A DNA stretch of 64,000 bases, taken from the NCBI RefSeq assembly GCF_029023725.1, contig NZ_CP119075.1, forward strand, positions 3,157,501 through 3,221,500, given 5' to 3'. The notes under the pieces are model-generated. The model was given only the letters and a program-made list of their open reading frames with translations. It made no database searches and was not told the origin of the DNA. Origin of the DNA: Synoicihabitans lomoniglobus (GTDB taxonomy: Bacteria > Verrucomicrobiota > Verrucomicrobiia > Opitutales > Opitutaceae). The position numbers and the translations under genes are program-made. Shown piece after piece: positions 33,939-42,683 of the stretch. The first letter of the stretch is position 1; each line of letters opens with the position of its first letter.

Positions 33939-35977
33939 TTTAACAGCGGGGCCATGATCTCGCGCCAGATGGCGTAGCCGGCGGCATTCATGTGGAGCTG
34001 ATCATCGCGGTAGAGATCACGGGAGGGCAGCCCGTCTTCGCCGAGCATGGGCGTCCACACGTCGACGTAGGTGTGTCCCTCGCGTTCGCAATAGTGCCGG
34101 GCCATGGCGTTGAAGCGCACGTAGTCGGCCTGGACCGGCCAGCGATGGGGATTGGGCGCGGCACCGATGAGTGCGATCTGGGTGTCGGGCAAGGCCGCCC
34201 TGATCATGCCGCACAACGCGTCGAAATCGGCCATCACGCTTTCCGGCGATTCACCGGCATTCACGTCGTTGGTGCCCGAGTAGATGATGATCTGACGCGG
34301 ATTGCCGGCCGCGATCACTTCGTCGAAAAACCCAATGAGGTCCGAGACCTGAGACCCCCCGAAACCTCGATTGTAGACCGGATGGTTCGGAAAATCCTGC
34401 GCCAATGATTCCCACAGGCGGATACTGGAACTGCCGACGAAGAGGATGCCATTCTCCGGCACGGGATGGGCCGCCTCGCGTTCTACGATTTGTTTGATTT
34501 CACGATTCCACCGGGGCTTGCGGCGCGGCTCGACCCACTCCGGATCCCAGTCGGCCACTGCGGTCGTGATGGAACGGGCCGGAAGTTGCAGGCGCACCAT
34601 TTGTTGCACGGGTTCGACGTCGACCAGCGCGTGATCCAACTGCGCCGTGGTTTGCCAAGCCTGCCAAGTGGTGGGATGCGCGGACCGGCCCCAATTCAAC
34701 AGCACCTCGCGTGGCGCTTCGCCGGTATTGATCAGAATGCTCACCAATTCGCCCCGCCGATCGTGGACGTAGGAACTGACCAACAAATCATCAGCGGACG
34801 GATCGACCATGCCCACCCGGGTGGCTCCCGGGCGAATATGCCGCCAAAACTGCATTGCCGCGTAGGTCTTCTTGGTCGGCTGTCGATCAAGCATGAACGC
34901 GTGCGTGGGATGCCGACCGTCTCCTGTAAGTTGCCAGCCGGTGAACAGGCTCACGTTGGCCCGGGCGAGAGCGACGTGCAGGCGCGAGGCGAGGCCGCCC
35001 TCCATCACATCCGGCCACTCGTGACCGCCCGACGCACCTTCGGTAATCCAATAAGGTCGACCAAAATGCGCGACCAAGCGCTCGTAGGCGACCATGTTGA
35101 GGCGGGTATCGGCATTCACGCCATCGCTGTAGCCGTGAGTGGCAAACGCATCGAAATAGGGGGCCACCGCCGGGGCCATCAACGCATCCACATAGGGACG
35201 ATGCCGGTCCTCGTCGGCGTAGGTCGCGAGCGTCATGTCCTCCGGCCCGAAAAACAACGGCTGGCGCACCCGTTCCCGCGCAAACATCTCGCCGGTCACC
35301 CGCACCAATCGCGCGTATTCAGTGGGATCATACATGGTCGAGCCGTAGGGCTCGGTGAACACGAGCTCGTTCTGCAGACTGAGCGCGTAGAACGGAGTGC
35401 CTTGCGCCTCCATGTAACGGGCATACTCCACGATCCATTTGGCAAAGTGTTCGTAGCGATCGGCACGCAGCCGGTTGTCATGATCGAAGTCGCGATCGGG
35501 ATCGAACAGGTAGCCGGCGGCGGTGCCGTCGACCTTGCCGCTCACTTTCATCCACCCCGGGGGACTCCAGACCGCCCCGATGACCCGGACCTCCGGATTG
35601 GCCGCGGTGATCAAGCGGGCCCAGCCAACGTTCACCCCGCCGCGTCCATCGGCGTGCGTCCAATTGAAATTCTCGTGGGAAATCTCCCGCCAATCGGCCA
35701 CTGCCTCGGGCATCACATCGCCCTTGAGCTGCAGGCGAAAGATGCTCAGTCCGAGCTCATTGACGGCATAGTCGGCGAACGCGGGATCACGAAAGTAATC
35801 ATGATGGCGGGCGATCCAACCCGTGATGGAGGTGCCGAATCCCTCGATGGTCTGGAAACGGCGTTCGGGCTGAACCGTGACCAGCACGGGATCGGACGCG
35901 GCATGGAGCGCCCCCGCGGCCAGCCAGCCGCACAACCAGACCGAAAGGCGAGAGAATCGAGAAATATTCAACATCAT
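33935..35977 (-). CDS. GH30 glycosidase fused to an SGNH hydrolase
   Basis: Two-domain secreted enzyme of 680 residues. After a signal peptide (about residues 1-26), residues 35-475 form a GH30-type barrel with WSPPGWMK, acid/base Glu204 (SLQNELVF) and nucleophile Glu313 (WITEG), plus a beta-sandwich side domain. Residues 490-680 are an SGNH/GDSL hydrolase: Ser near 517 in FVGSSSIRLWE, GFGGSQ, SGTNDVN and DQLHMNAAGY. GH30 enzymes often cut xylan, and SGNH domains often remove acetyl groups, so combined debranching and cleavage is inferred. It lies 17 bp downstream of the first sulfatase. Confidence 0.88.
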   Translation of the reverse strand: MMLNISRFSRLSVWLCGWLAAGALHAASDPVLVTVQPERRFQTIEGFGTSITGWIARHHDYFRDPAFADYAVNELGLSIFRLQLKGDVMPEAVADWREISHENFNWTHADGRGGVNVGWARLITAANPEVRVIGAVWSPPGWMKVSGKVDGTAAGYLFDPDRDFDHDNRLRADRYEHFAKWIVEYARYMEAQGTPFYALSLQNELVFTEPYGSTMYDPTEYARLVRVTGEMFARERVRQPLFFGPEDMTLATYADEDRHRPYVDALMAPAVAPYFDAFATHGYSDGVNADTRLNMVAYERLVAHFGRPYWITEGASGGHEWPDVMEGGLASRLHVALARANVSLFTGWQLTGDGRHPTHAFMLDRQPTKKTYAAMQFWRHIRPGATRVGMVDPSADDLLVSSYVHDRRGELVSILINTGEAPREVLLNWGRSAHPTTWQAWQTTAQLDHALVDVEPVQQMVRLQLPARSITTAVADWDPEWVEPRRKPRWNREIKQIVEREAAHPVPENGILFVGSSSIRLWESLAQDFPNHPVYNRGFGGSQVSDLIGFFDEVIAAGNPRQIIIYSGTNDVNAGESPESVMADFDALCGMIRAALPDTQIALIGAAPNPHRWPVQADYVRFNAMARHYCEREGHTYVDVWTPMLGEDGLPSRDLYRDDQLHMNAAGYAIWREIMAPLLK

Positions 35978-35994
35978 GAGAGGGGTTCCGCGCA

Positions 35995-37866
35995 CTACTT
36001 GCCCACCACGCCGTGCAGGTGATCGAGCACCCCTTCGAGCACATTGCGGTAGCGACCGTCGGGCCATTGCCCGGACTCAAACGCATAGTCCGCAATGGCT
36101 GATTTCACGGGCGCCGGCACCGCGGACAAACCGTCGATCACGGCGAGGGCGGCGGCGGAGACAAAGCCGTCGTGGCGTCGGGGATCGCCGTGGGCGAGGA
36201 GCAACGCCATGCCCCGCTCCCGATCCTCGCCATGGCCAAAGTTCACGAGCGCGTCGGCCGCCACGATACGCACGAACGGAGACGGGTCGTCCAACGCCAT
36301 GCGCAGCGCCGGCAAACCCGCCGCCTCCTGCATGCGTAGTCCGAGGGCGGCCCAATAGCGCACCGCGCTGTCTTCATCGTGCAACCCCGCGCGCAGCGCC
36401 GAGAGCGACTCCGGAGCGGGCAAGGACGCCAACTCGGCCATGGCGAACACGCGGGCAAAGGGATAGACGCCGGGTTGACGGGCAAAGTCGTAAGGCGATT
36501 CGCCGGGGGCGCGAGTGAAGAGTTCCCCCTCCGGCAAGAAGCCCACGTCGAGGATCTCGCGGGCGTGAGCCTGTTGGGCCGCGCGCAACCGGGCCTTGAT
36601 GGCCTGATGGGCCGGCGAATCGGCGAGGTTGTTCACCTCGTCGGGATCGTTCCGCAAATCATAGAGCTCTTCGGGCGCGCGCGGCAGCCAGAAGGCGGCT
36701 TGCGTGGCGTTGAGTTCATCGGCGTCAAACATGGCCCGCCACACCGCGGTGGTCGGAGTCTTCATCTGGTAGTCGATATACTGCCCGGCGGGGAGATAAG
36801 GCAGGTAGTTGCGCAGGTAAACGTAACGTCCGTCGGTGATGGAGCGCACGAGGTCGTTGCGTTCATCCATCCGGCCGCGGAAACCATACAAATAATCCGC
36901 CGCGGGACCGATGTATTTACCGAGAAACGCGGTGCCTTGCATCGACGCGGGTGGTTTGACCCCGGCGAGACTGAGCACGGTGGGCGCGAGATCGATGAAG
37001 CCGACAAGTCGGTCCGACATGCCGCCGGGCACGTAGTCCTCGGGTCGGAGAGCTTGGAACTTCTCCGGCACGTAGACGACCATCGGCACCTGTTGTCCGG
37101 AATTACCCGGCCAGCGTTTGCTGCGCGGCATGCCCGATCCATGATCGCCGTAGTAGAATACGAGGGTATCCTCGGTGAGTCCGGCCTCGGCCAGCGCCTG
37201 CAGATGCTCGCCCGCAATGGCATCGGCTTGGCTGACCACGTCGTAATATTGGGCCCAATCACGCCGCACCTCGGGGGTGTCGGGATGGTAGGACGGCACC
37301 TTCACCGCCGCCGGGTCATGAATGGGCGTGTGGGGCCGCCGCCGGATACCGCTCTCGTGGGAGCGCGTGGCATTGAAGACGGCAAAAAACGGCTGACCCG
37401 CGGTCCGATTGCGCCAGTGGGCCTGCGGCGAGGAATCACTCCAGCCCTTGCCCGAGGCGGGCGCGGCCAGATTGTAGTCCTCCTTGCTGTTGTTGCTCGT
37501 GTAGTAACCGGCGGCCTGAAGCAGATCGGGATACATGTGCTGACCGTTTGGATACGGCAGCAGACTGCGCATGTGCTCCGAGCCGGTGGACGGCGGGTAA
37601 AGGCCGGAAATGATGGTGGTGCGGGCCGGCGCGCATACCGGCGCGTTGGACCACGCCATGCGATAGGTCAGGCCCTTGGCCGCGAGCGCGTCGACATGGG
37701 GCGTGGTGGCGAACTCATCGCCGTAGCAGCCCATGTGAGGACCATGATCCTCACTGGTGATCCAGAGGATGTTGGGACGAGGAGAAGACGATGATTGGGC
37801 CGGCATGGACGAAGCAACCGCGACGACGGCTGCGACGCCCAAAGCCCGGAGGAACGAAAGGGGCAT
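35995..37866 (-). CDS. Sulfatase with C-terminal HEAT-like repeats
   Basis: Secreted protein of 623 residues and the first gene of the operon. A signal peptide (residues 1-24) precedes the sulfatase domain with NILWITSEDHGPHMGCYG and the formylglycine motif VCAPARTTIISG (Cys78; Ala replaces the common Ser of CxPSR). From about residue 480 a HEAT-like repeat segment follows (SALRAGLHDEDSAVRYWAALGL, split over two helices). Such repeats may bind a partner protein. A palindrome similar to those ahead of three TonB receptors lies 103 bp upstream. Confidence 0.9.
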   Translation of the reverse strand: MPLSFLRALGVAAVVAVASSMPAQSSSSPRPNILWITSEDHGPHMGCYGDEFATTPHVDALAAKGLTYRMAWSNAPVCAPARTTIISGLYPPSTGSEHMRSLLPYPNGQHMYPDLLQAAGYYTSNNSKEDYNLAAPASGKGWSDSSPQAHWRNRTAGQPFFAVFNATRSHESGIRRRPHTPIHDPAAVKVPSYHPDTPEVRRDWAQYYDVVSQADAIAGEHLQALAEAGLTEDTLVFYYGDHGSGMPRSKRWPGNSGQQVPMVVYVPEKFQALRPEDYVPGGMSDRLVGFIDLAPTVLSLAGVKPPASMQGTAFLGKYIGPAADYLYGFRGRMDERNDLVRSITDGRYVYLRNYLPYLPAGQYIDYQMKTPTTAVWRAMFDADELNATQAAFWLPRAPEELYDLRNDPDEVNNLADSPAHQAIKARLRAAQQAHAREILDVGFLPEGELFTRAPGESPYDFARQPGVYPFARVFAMAELASLPAPESLSALRAGLHDEDSAVRYWAALGLRMQEAAGLPALRMALDDPSPFVRIVAADALVNFGHGEDRERGMALLLAHGDPRRHDGFVSAAALAVIDGLSAVPAPVKSAIADYAFESGQWPDGRYRNVLEGVLDHLHGVVGK

Positions 37867-37968
37867 CAGCGATTAAGGGGTAAGGGTGAAAGGCGCCCCG
37901 AAAGGAGCTGGAACGGAACAGCAGCGAAACGGTGTTTCATCGCCCGCCGGCAGCCGCAAGGGGATGAA

Positions 37969-37988
37969 GTGTCATCTTGTTGAAAACG
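37969..37988. promoter_or_regulatory. Candidate operator of the sulfatase operon
   Basis: TCATCTTGTTGAAAACG matches 17 bases of the palindrome at 42548-42571. The right half-site TGAAAACG is intact and the left half is degenerate (GTGTCA). It lies 103 bp upstream of the first sulfatase start and about 300 bp from the divergent DUF4886 gene. The rest of the 420-bp intergenic region 37867-38286 shows no gene. Confidence 0.5.
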
Positions 37989-38286
37989 AAACCGGAGGCG
38001 AGTGCTCATCGTCGAACGGGGTGGAATGGGCATCGACCGAGATGCAAAAATGGCAACCGGTGCGGAGACACAGTGCTGGGATAACGAGGTAACGGCGACG
38101 GGCATCGGTTCGAGCGAGAAGGAACCGATTTCACCGGCTCGCTCCAAACTTCGCAACGAAGACCATTCTCCATCCCGTTGAACCGGGTCCGCGTTCGGCA
38201 ATTCAGCAGGATGAGTTAGCGGTTGCGTTGCATCCTCGGGGCGCGCTCGACACCCTTGCGCTCCGTTCCACTCCCTACCCCTTGCC

Positions 38287-39276
38287 ATGTTGCATCTTCC
38301 CTGCTTCCGCCACCTCAGAGCTTTTCTGGTTTGTTCGTTCTCCTGCCTCCTCATTGCGACTACGGCAAAAGCCGAAACCGAGATCAGACTCCTCACCATC
38401 GGCAACAGTTTCGCGGAAAACGTGACGGAGTTTCTACCTCAACTCGCGGCTGCCCATGGGGTGAAACTCACGATCAGCCGAGCCAATCTGGGTGGCACCG
38501 GACTCAACCGCCACACCCGGCATCTCAAGATTGCGCAAACCGATCCTTCCGATCCCGAGGGGCGCCCGTATCGGAACCGCAGTCTGCCTGATCAACCCAA
38601 GCGCAGTCTGATTGAAATCCTCGAACCCGACACGTGGGACTACATCACGATCCAGCAGTTCAGCGGCGACAGTTACAAACCCGAGTCCTACGAACCTTAC
38701 GCAGGTGAACTCATCGCAGCCATCCGCCAGTATGCGCCGTCGGCCGAAATCCTGGTGCTGCAAACGTGGGCCTACCGCACCGATCATCCGTGGTTTCTGG
38801 ACCCCGCGCAACAGCGCCAACACGCGGCCGGAGAAACCCTCCTCACACAGGCCGTCATGTATGCCAGCATCGTCGACGCCTACGATCAAATCGCGACGCG
38901 CTACGGTCTGCGCCAACTACCCGTCGGCGATGCGTTTCACCTCGCCCGCCAACTGCCGGAGTGGAGTTACACCTTTCCCGATCCCCACTTCGACTATGAT
39001 CACCCCATCAAGGGCCAACGCCCCGATCAGCCAGGAAGTTTGATCGCAGGTTGGTATTGGGGCACCAATCGCGAGACCGGCGCCGACGAATTTCGACTCG
39101 ACGCCAAACACGCCAATACCGCCGGGCGCTACCTGGGGGCCCACGTTCTGCTCGAGGTCATGAGCGATCGCGCGGGGAACGCCCCCCTCTGGTGGCCTGA
39201 ATCGTTGACCGCCGCGCAAGCGGCCTCGCTCCAACGGGTCGCCCATGCCGCGGTCACGGCGCGTGAGACCCCTTGA
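38287..39276 (+). CDS. DUF4886 (SGNH-like) secreted protein
   Basis: Protein of 329 residues with a signal peptide ending near TTAKAE. The N-terminal block IRLLTIGNSFAENVTEFLPQ matches DUF4886, an SGNH-hydrolase relative with GNS in place of GDS. The C-terminal DAKHANTAGRYLGAHVLLE holds the likely catalytic Asp-x-x-His. It may act as a carbohydrate esterase. It is divergent from the sulfatase operon and shares its upstream region. Confidence 0.85.
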   Translation: MLHLPCFRHLRAFLVCSFSCLLIATTAKAETEIRLLTIGNSFAENVTEFLPQLAAAHGVKLTISRANLGGTGLNRHTRHLKIAQTDPSDPEGRPYRNRSLPDQPKRSLIEILEPDTWDYITIQQFSGDSYKPESYEPYAGELIAAIRQYAPSAEILVLQTWAYRTDHPWFLDPAQQRQHAAGETLLTQAVMYASIVDAYDQIATRYGLRQLPVGDAFHLARQLPEWSYTFPDPHFDYDHPIKGQRPDQPGSLIAGWYWGTNRETGADEFRLDAKHANTAGRYLGAHVLLEVMSDRAGNAPLWWPESLTAAQAASLQRVAHAAVTARETP

Positions 39277-39302
39277 ACCGATCACGCGCGGTGCCCATCT
39301 CG

Positions 39303-39437
39303 ACGCCATGGCGGTCGGCATGGTAAGCGCATGGTTGCGGTCAGGCATCGGGACGTAAGTCGGCTTTCGCCACCCGGAGCGAGTTCATCGAGATTGATCG
39401 TTTGGTCCGTGGTGAAAACAGGTGTTCGCCGCGGCGG
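39303..39437 (-). pseudogene. Fragment of a Gfo/Idh/MocA oxidoreductase gene
   Basis: The translated segment matches the C-terminal 45 residues of the intact oxidoreductase at 42684-44162: AANTCF, then NLDELAPG, then RKPTYVPMPDRNHALTMPTAMA against RKPSYAPMPGRDYPLTMPPAKA. At least two frame changes separate these pieces, one of them a missing base after the GAACTCGCTCCGGG stretch. No upstream part is present. It sits just downstream of the TonB receptor at 39504, suggesting an ancestral duplicate of the oxidoreductase-receptor module. Confidence 0.72.
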
Positions 39438-39503
39438 AAATCCCACGCACCACGCGCGGCATTGAACACCCGAAATCGGAACAATGATCGGACCCGCGTC
39501 TAC

Positions 39504-42446
39504 TCAGAAACTGAGGGTCGCCGTCAAACTGTAGCGACGCGGCACCGGTAGTTGCACGGTGTAGACGACGCCGTGGTAGAGCAGACCGAGGTCCTGATAA
39601 GTCTGCAACTGGGCGGCGGTGGGTTCGCCCCCGGCGACCGGTTGCGGGTCCTGCAGATCGAACAGGTTGTCGATATTGAGCTGGAGCTTCAGCCGCCGGT
39701 TGTAGTCGAGCTTGCGACTGTAGGAGATCATGGCGTTGGCCATAAGGTGGTCCGGCGAGTAGACCGCCGCCCCATCCGTTTGACTGCGGTAGGCGATGAG
39801 AGATTCGCCCCGATACTGCAGACCGAACCCGACCGCGAAGCCCGGCAACACCGCATCATCGTCGAAGGCGTAGCGACCAAAGAAATTGGCCGTGCGCTGA
39901 CGATCCGCGAACGGCGCACTGCCCTCCGGGGCGGTGATCACGGCCATGAGCTGGTCCAGCGCGGCAAGGGAACTGCCGATGGTCGAGCCGGCGGGCAAGG
40001 TGGTGGTTGCGACCGGAGTGCCGGCGTTCGCCGACCACTGGGCACGGTTGTCATCCAGGTAGCGCTGAGCCCAGGGGAAAAGGTTGTCGACGGTGGTGTC
40101 GGCGTCCTTGGCGTTAAAGGTCAGCGTGATCTGCCGGGTCGGGTTGGCGGTGAGCTCGAATTCGTAACCCTCGCTCTTGAGGTTGCGGGTGTCGCGGCCG
40201 CCCAGATCCACCGGCGTGCCCAGGGCGTCCCAGATCCCCTCGGACCAGGTGAAGAAGTTGCCGTCGATCGAACTGCCCTGATTGGTGTCGGCCGTTTCAT
40301 ACCAACCCAACGAAGCGCTCAGTTTGCCGTCGAAGAACCGCAGTTTGACGCCCATGTCCTCGCCTTCGCCCGAGCGATTGCCGATCGACGTGAGGTTGCC
40401 GATCGGGCCAATGACCTCGGCCACTCCGTTGTCCTGAAAGTTGTTCGCCCGATTGTAGTAGAGCGACAGCAGGTTGGGCACGACATGCACGACCACGCCG
40501 CGCGTGAAGGTATCGCCCGTCAGGTCACGCAATTTGCCGTTGCGGGTGAAGCCGCGGTAAGCGCCGGTGTTGGCCTCGATGTTCGGCGTGGAGTCGAACA
40601 AATCCTGATCGTCGGTGCGCCAGCCAAACAGGCCGACGACACGGTCTTCCCAGAAGTAGTTCTGCATCGCGAACATGGTGGTGAGCGTCTCGTTGCGCGA
40701 CCAGGTCCAGTTGGAGTTTTCCAGCGAGGCTTGCACGAAGCGGCCGGGCTGGTGGGCCAGTGGCTGCACGCCGACACTCTCCAACGCCCCGAACGGATCA
40801 TGGAGTCCGCGATCGGTGGGATTGGCGGCGAAAGGATCGTAGTAGTTGCCCCAGCGGATGGCGTTGACGTTGTTGAAGTAGTTCGGGTTGGCGCGGGTCT
40901 CGTGGATGTTCACGTAGCGGGAATTCTTGGCCGTGCGTTCGGAACCGACCTCGGTGATCAAGGCCGCGAGACGATGATGTCCCAGCACGCGAGCGAGCAG
41001 ACTCTCGCGATCGAGCATCGCTCGAAAATCGAGATGGTAGGCGGCGGTGGCGCGGAGTTCTTCGCGGTAGTTGGACGACCAAGCGTGACTGTTGTTACCA
41101 AAGCCGCCGTTGGTGATCATGACCGGCGAGCCGAAATTAGGATTCTGCTGCATGCCGGTCTGCACGCCGTGGGCATCAAAAACCGGCAGGTAGGCATTCA
41201 CGTCGTAGCGGAGCCGGAAGGACCCGAAGTTCATCGGTGCGACCACGGGGCGCTCTTCGTATTCGGTGGCATAGGCGAGTTCGAACGACAGGTCCTCGTT
41301 GATCTTCTGCTCAAGATAAATGCCGCCGGCGCGGGAGTCGGAACTGCTGCGCGCCCCGGCACCGAAGATGTTGGAGGTGCGGGGAACGACCGAATAGTCG
41401 AGCACGTTGGGCGGCGTGTTCAGCCCCGGGATGTTGGGCGTCGCACCGTTGGACCAACGAAAGTTCTGCGCGCCGGTTTGGTTGACGAACTGACCGGCCC
41501 AGAGCCCGTCCTCCATGAACACGATGCCACTGGTGATGGCGGAGCCCGTGCCGGAAGCGGTGCCGCCCCACGTGGTGGCGGTGTTGACGCCGGGACGGCC
41601 CGCGGTTTCCCAACCGATGACGCCATCGAACGGCGTCCACGGCCGGGCGCGGTTTTCCTCAATGTCCATCACCTCGCCTTCGATGCGAATGGTGGTCTTT
41701 TCAAACGGACGCCACGTGCCCGCCAGCGCGGCGCCTTTTTTCTGTTGAAACTCAAAGTCGCGATAACCTTCCGAGTCCTGCCACAGCAGGTTGGCGCGGA
41801 TCGCGAGACTGTCGGTCAGGCTGCGGTTGATATCGATCGAGGCCCGATGATCGGAGTAGCTCCCGACGCGCATCTGCACCGTGGTCAGGTTGCCGCCCAG
41901 GCGAGCGAACTTGGTCGACGAGTTGATGATGCCGGCCGGTGAGCCGATGCCGAACAACACCGAATTGGGGCCGCGCGAAAAATCGAGCCGCTCGGTATTG
42001 TAGAAGTCGATGTTGAGGTTCGTGCTCATGTAGTTGCGCGAACGCCCCGCGCCGGTGATGCCGCGCATGCGGGTCTGGTAGTTGTTCGACACGATGCCGT
42101 TTCCCGTCACGTCGTATTCGGTCACGGTATTGAGGGCGTATTCGAGGGCGGCGTTGACGGAGGTCGCGCCGATGTCATCGAGGAATTCCTTGGTGAACAC
42201 CGAGATGGGCGCGGCGATATCCTTGAGGTCGGTTTTGAGCCGACTCCCGGCGAGGGAACTGGTCGCGGCGTAGCCGACATCATCGTCGGACGTGACCACG
42301 AATTCGGAGAGTTCCACTACCGCGGAATTATCAGTCTCGGACGAAACGGAGGCGGACTGAGCCACCAACGAAAGTTGCGCGATAACCGCCAGACAGGGGG
42401 ATACAATCCACCACTGAGGACGCCGCGCGGGCGATTTGAGGGTCAT
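39504..42446 (-). CDS. TonB-dependent receptor
   Basis: Complete outer-membrane receptor of 980 residues. The signal peptide is followed by VVELSEFVVTSDDDVGYAA and SLAGSRL, the local N-terminal pattern. The plug has FTKEFLDDIGA and RGPNSVLFGIGSPAG. The barrel ends with the C-terminal phenylalanine typical of outer-membrane proteins (LTATLSF). It probably imports an oligosaccharide. A perfect 9-bp-arm palindrome lies 102 bp upstream of the start, and the Gfo/Idh oxidoreductase gene precedes it on the same strand. Confidence 0.95.
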   Translation of the reverse strand: MTLKSPARRPQWWIVSPCLAVIAQLSLVAQSASVSSETDNSAVVELSEFVVTSDDDVGYAATSSLAGSRLKTDLKDIAAPISVFTKEFLDDIGATSVNAALEYALNTVTEYDVTGNGIVSNNYQTRMRGITGAGRSRNYMSTNLNIDFYNTERLDFSRGPNSVLFGIGSPAGIINSSTKFARLGGNLTTVQMRVGSYSDHRASIDINRSLTDSLAIRANLLWQDSEGYRDFEFQQKKGAALAGTWRPFEKTTIRIEGEVMDIEENRARPWTPFDGVIGWETAGRPGVNTATTWGGTASGTGSAITSGIVFMEDGLWAGQFVNQTGAQNFRWSNGATPNIPGLNTPPNVLDYSVVPRTSNIFGAGARSSSDSRAGGIYLEQKINEDLSFELAYATEYEERPVVAPMNFGSFRLRYDVNAYLPVFDAHGVQTGMQQNPNFGSPVMITNGGFGNNSHAWSSNYREELRATAAYHLDFRAMLDRESLLARVLGHHRLAALITEVGSERTAKNSRYVNIHETRANPNYFNNVNAIRWGNYYDPFAANPTDRGLHDPFGALESVGVQPLAHQPGRFVQASLENSNWTWSRNETLTTMFAMQNYFWEDRVVGLFGWRTDDQDLFDSTPNIEANTGAYRGFTRNGKLRDLTGDTFTRGVVVHVVPNLLSLYYNRANNFQDNGVAEVIGPIGNLTSIGNRSGEGEDMGVKLRFFDGKLSASLGWYETADTNQGSSIDGNFFTWSEGIWDALGTPVDLGGRDTRNLKSEGYEFELTANPTRQITLTFNAKDADTTVDNLFPWAQRYLDDNRAQWSANAGTPVATTTLPAGSTIGSSLAALDQLMAVITAPEGSAPFADRQRTANFFGRYAFDDDAVLPGFAVGFGLQYRGESLIAYRSQTDGAAVYSPDHLMANAMISYSRKLDYNRRLKLQLNIDNLFDLQDPQPVAGGEPTAAQLQTYQDLGLLYHGVVYTVQLPVPRRYSLTATLSF

Positions 42447-42547
42447 GGGGTGAGGGGGGTGAAGGTCAGCGCTTTGAAGCGAAAATAATCGCGTTCCTCT
42501 GCGCTACCTTGAGCCCGTATCGGGAGTTTTGAATCCGCCAACGGCAT

Positions 42548-42571
42548 CCGTTTTCATCTTGTTGAAAACGG
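42548..42571. promoter_or_regulatory. Palindromic operator upstream of a TonB receptor
   Basis: CCGTTTTCA-TCTTGT-TGAAAACGG has perfect 9-bp arms and a 6-bp centre. It lies 102 bp upstream of the receptor start at 42446. Related sites with the same 6-bp spacing occur at 37969, 47104 and 51532, each about 100-115 bp ahead of a transport or sulfatase gene. This is consistent with binding by a LacI-type dimer. Confidence 0.6.
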
Positions 42572-42683
42572 CCAAAACTCCACGCCCCACCGGCAAATCG
42601 AGCGCGCTTGAATCACCGTGCCTTGGGGTAATTTCGGAAATACGAGGACGCCGCTGTCTCGTATTCCCCCCCCCTGACAGGAG

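Noticed and set aside
39552-41942. 796-codon open frame on the + strand
   Set aside because: It lies opposite a TonB receptor with clear motifs; GC-rich genes often have long open frames on the other strand. Its translation shows no recognisable domain.
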